From: Halomonas socia
Lineage (GTDB): Bacteria > Pseudomonadota > Gammaproteobacteria > Pseudomonadales > Halomonadaceae
Assembly (NCBI RefSeq): GCF_010977575.1
Contig: NZ_CP048812.1
Span: 62,001-126,000 of the forward strand
Direction: 5' to 3'
DNA length: 64,000 nucleotides
This document shows positions 61,673 through 64,000 of the stretch, one piece after another; position 1 is the stretch's first letter; every line of letters starts with the position of its first letter. Position numbers and translations under genes: made by a program. The notes under the pieces were generated by a model. The model worked only from the letters and a program-made list of their open reading frames with translations. It ran no database searches and was not told the DNA's origin.

Positions 61673-64000
61673 GGGCCCGCTCCTCTTCGATCAGTGATTT
61701 GAGTTCCGGAATGCAGCTGCCGCACTGGGTGCCGCAGGCGAGCCGCGCGCCCAGCGCCTCGACGCTGGTATCACCGTCGCGAATGGCGGAGACGATCGCC
61801 TTCTGGCCGACCTGGTGGCAGCTGCATATGGTGGGGCCGGTATCGGCGGCGCCATCGTCGCCGCCGGCCAGCAGCCGGCGGCGATGGGTGTCGCTCAGCT
61901 CGGCGTCGTTGAAGCGCTGCTCGAGCCAGGCCAGGCCGGGCAGCTCGGCGGGCAGGCCGACCATCGCCCACCAGCACAGGCGCCCGTGCTTTACCGCCGC
62001 GGCGCGCAGGCGGCCGTCGCCGCTATCTTCGCACCACAGCGTCGCTGCCTCGGGCAGCCACTCCGCCAGGCGCGCCAACCAGTCGTTCTCGGCCCGCTCG
62101 CCGGCCAGTTGCCAGCGCTGACAGCCGCGCATGGGAATCCGCGCCCAGTAGTCGCTACCGCACCAGGGCCTGGCCGTTTCAAGGTCCTCGGCGACCAGCA
62201 GCGTGGCCTCCCAGGCGGTACCCAGCGGGGCCAGGGCCACGGCGCCATGCTTGGACTCCGGCTGGCCCGAGAGCGGGTCGGTATGGCCGTTGATCAGCGC
62301 ACCGCTGCGCGCCTGCTTGGTGAAACGATCGGTCCAGTGCATGGGCACGAAGACCTCGCCGGCGCGCTGGCTCTTGGTAACGCGCACCCGACCGCGGAAT
62401 TCGCCGGCCTCAGCGGTCAGCACCGCCAGGCGCTGGTCGGCGACGCCATACGCCACGGCATCATCGGGATGCACCTCGATAAACGGCTCGGCGCGGTGGT
62501 TCATCAGCCGCGGGGCGCGAGCCGTGCGCGTCATGGTGTGCCACTGGTCGCGGATACGTCCGGTATTGAGGCGCAGCGGACGCGCCACACTCAGGCGCTG
62601 CTCGGGGAGCCGCGGCGTGATCGGCACCAGCCGCGCCAGACCGTCGTCGGTGGCGAAGCGGCCATCCTCGAATAGCCGTGCGGTGCCCGCGGGAGCCTGG
62701 GCGGTAACCGGCCACTGGATCGGCGCCAGCGCGTCGTAGGCGGCGCGGTCGAGCCCAGCCAGCGCCGAGATATCGAACAGTCGCTCGCTCCCGTCTTGGT
62801 TCTCGAAGCCCGAGAGCCGGGCATGTTCGTCGAAGATCTCGCTGGGGTGGGCGTAGGCAAAGGCCTCACCATAGCCCAGGCGCTTGGCGACCTCGCAGAT
62901 GATCCACCAGTCGTGGCGCGCCTCCCCCGGGGGCGGTAGCAGGCCGCGCTGGCGCGAAATGCAGCGCTCGGAGTTGGTCACGGTGCCGTCCTTCTCCGAC
63001 CAGCTCGAGGCCGGCAGCACGATATCGGCATAGGCCAGCAGGTCGGTGTCGGTGACGCACTCGGAGACGATCACCAGCGGGCACTTGGCCAGCGCCGCGC
63101 GCACCCGGGCGGCATCCGGCAGGCTGACCGCCGGATTGGTGGCCATGACCCACAGCGCCTGGACCTCGCCGCGCTCGATGGCGCTGAACAGCTCGACGGC
63201 CTTATGGCCCGGGCCCTTGGGCAGGGTCGGTGTCAACTGCTCGGTGCGCCAGAAGCGGGTCACCCGATCGATGGCGCCGGGGGTGTGATAGTCCATATGG
63301 GCGGCCAACTGGTTGGCCAGCCCGCCCACCTCGCGGCCGCCCATGGCATTCGGTTGGCCGGTGATGGAGAAGGGCCCGGCACCGGGCAGGCCCAGCTTGC
63401 CGCCAGCCAAGTGGCAATTGATGATCGCATTGCACTTGTCGGTGCCGCTGGTGGACTGGTTGACGCCCTGGGAGTAGAGGGTGACCACGTGCAGCTGGCT
63501 GGCGAACCAGTAGTAGAAGGTCTCCAGCGCCTCGGCATCGAGGTCACAGTCTGTCGCCACTGCCTCTAGATCGCTGGCATCGGCATTGGCGGCGGCCAGC
63601 GCTTCGCCGAAGCCCCGCGTATGGCCCTCCAGGTAGACCCGATCGAGGCGCCCCTTGGCCGCCATCCAGCTCAGCAGGCCGTTGAACAAGTGGGCGTCGC
63701 TGCCGGGCTTGAGGCCCAGATAGAGGTCGGCAATCTCGCAGCTGTCGGTGACGCGCGGGTCGATCACCACCACCCGCATCAACGGATTGCGGGTCTTGGC
63801 CACCTTGAGACGCTGGTAGAGCACCGGATGGTTCCAGGCCAGGTTTGAGCCCACCAGCACCACCAGCTCGGCCTCCTCGAGGTCCTCGTAGCAGCACGGC
63901 ACCGCGTCGGCGCCGAAGGCGCGCTTGTAGCCAGCCACCGCCGAAGCCATGCACAGCCGCGAATTGGTATCCAGGTGCGGCGTGCCGAGAAAGCCCTTGA
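61632..64000 (-). CDS. nasA: assimilatory nitrate reductase catalytic subunit NasA (partial)
   Basis: About 789 C-terminal residues of a molybdopterin oxidoreductase are visible; the N-terminus with its [4Fe-4S] motif lies beyond 64000. Near the window edge FLGTPHLDTNSRLCMASAV is the NasA/NapA-type molybdopterin region with the probable Mo-ligand Cys (SRLCM). Further on are VGSNLAWNHPV, GVNQSTSGTDKCNAIIN and the GQPNAMGGREVG cofactor loop. The C-terminus adds a BFD-like [2Fe-2S] domain (ICSCHQVG and CGTQCGSCIPEL), usual for assimilatory enzymes that take electrons from NADH-linked partners or ferredoxin. It overlaps cobA by 41 bases. No nitrite reductase gene is in the window. Confidence 0.95.
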   Translation of the reverse strand, partial: KGFLGTPHLDTNSRLCMASAVAGYKRAFGADAVPCCYEDLEEAELVVLVGSNLAWNHPVLYQRLKVAKTRNPLMRVVVIDPRVTDSCEIADLYLGLKPGSDAHLFNGLLSWMAAKGRLDRVYLEGHTRGFGEALAAANADASDLEAVATDCDLDAEALETFYYWFASQLHVVTLYSQGVNQSTSGTDKCNAIINCHLAGGKLGLPGAGPFSITGQPNAMGGREVGGLANQLAAHMDYHTPGAIDRVTRFWRTEQLTPTLPKGPGHKAVELFSAIERGEVQALWVMATNPAVSLPDAARVRAALAKCPLVIVSECVTDTDLLAYADIVLPASSWSEKDGTVTNSERCISRQRGLLPPPGEARHDWWIICEVAKRLGYGEAFAYAHPSEIFDEHARLSGFENQDGSERLFDISALAGLDRAAYDALAPIQWPVTAQAPAGTARLFEDGRFATDDGLARLVPITPRLPEQRLSVARPLRLNTGRIRDQWHTMTRTARAPRLMNHRAEPFIEVHPDDAVAYGVADQRLAVLTAEAGEFRGRVRVTKSQRAGEVFVPMHWTDRFTKQARSGALINGHTDPLSGQPESKHGAVALAPLGTAWEATLLVAEDLETARPWCGSDYWARIPMRGCQRWQLAGERAENDWLARLAEWLPEAATLWCEDSGDGRLRAAAVKHGRLCWWAMVGLPAELPGLAWLEQRFNDAELSDTHRRRLLAGGDDGAADTGPTICSCHQVGQKAIVSAIRDGDTSVEALGARLACGTQCGSCIPELKSLIEEERAHERAKPTPETQVA

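Overview
The window is chromosomal DNA from a high-GC gammaproteobacterium. Tightly packed catabolic operons, each paired with its own transporter (TRAP, ABC, tripartite tricarboxylate, NCS1, MFS) and a local regulator, suggest a metabolically versatile Halomonas-like species. That placement is inferred from gene content and protein style, not from a marker gene. I see no rRNA, tRNA, CRISPR array, insertion sequence or prophage gene. Both window edges cut a gene.

Layout. (1) 1-8480 is a pentonate locus. Two IlvD/Edd dehydratases (xylonate type, cut at base 1, and arabinonate type) lie divergent from a DctPQM TRAP importer, an FAH-family 2-keto-3-deoxy-pentonate dehydratase and alpha-ketoglutarate semialdehyde dehydrogenase. 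Together they form a Weimberg-type route from imported sugar acids to 2-oxoglutarate. (2) 8582-10282 is a DeaD-type RNA helicase. (3) 10889-16553 is an apparent operon: LacI regulator, four-gene ABC importer and a GpdQ-like phosphodiesterase, probably for phosphodiester scavenging. (4) 17065-24334 has a LacI regulator divergent from a sugar operon (TIM-barrel isomerase, Gfo/Idh/MocA dehydrogenase, RbsA-type ABC importer), with two TGTAA-N4-TTACA operators between them. (5) 24403-29341 holds a glutathionyl-hydroquinone reductase, a LysR/pirin divergent pair and an M23 peptidase with an SOS-box-like site upstream. (6) 29392-39572 is reductive pyrimidine catabolism: two NCS1 permeases, beta-ureidopropionase, dihydropyrimidinase, PreT, PreA, an iron-siderophore-type binding protein and a RutR-like TetR regulator.

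(7) 39956-46019 is nitrate uptake: a NarK-type carrier, the NasR antiterminator (NIT plus ANTAR domains) and NrtA, NrtB and NrtD. (8) 46138-51616 holds a histone-deacetylase-family enzyme, an ABC exporter, a DUF1127-like small protein with a long leader, an MFS carrier and a GFA-family protein. (9) 51646-56612 has a GntR regulator divergent from an FAH-family enzyme and a tripartite tricarboxylate transporter with fused TctA-TctB. (10) 56697-57767 has a peroxiredoxin and a GNAT acetyltransferase. (11) 57814-64000 is nitrate reduction, on the minus strand: NasA (cut by the window end), CobA, a formate/nitrite-family channel and a PP2C-kinase fusion protein.

The main link is between regions 7 and 11. 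The leader before nrtA and the leader before the nitrite channel share an architecture: a GG/GC promoter-like element, a short hairpin with an AACGA(C/A) hexaloop, and an intrinsic terminator just before the start codon. NasR, encoded in region 7, is the natural candidate to read through both. This would couple nitrate import to nitrite handling and to production of a little-studied kinase/phosphatase.
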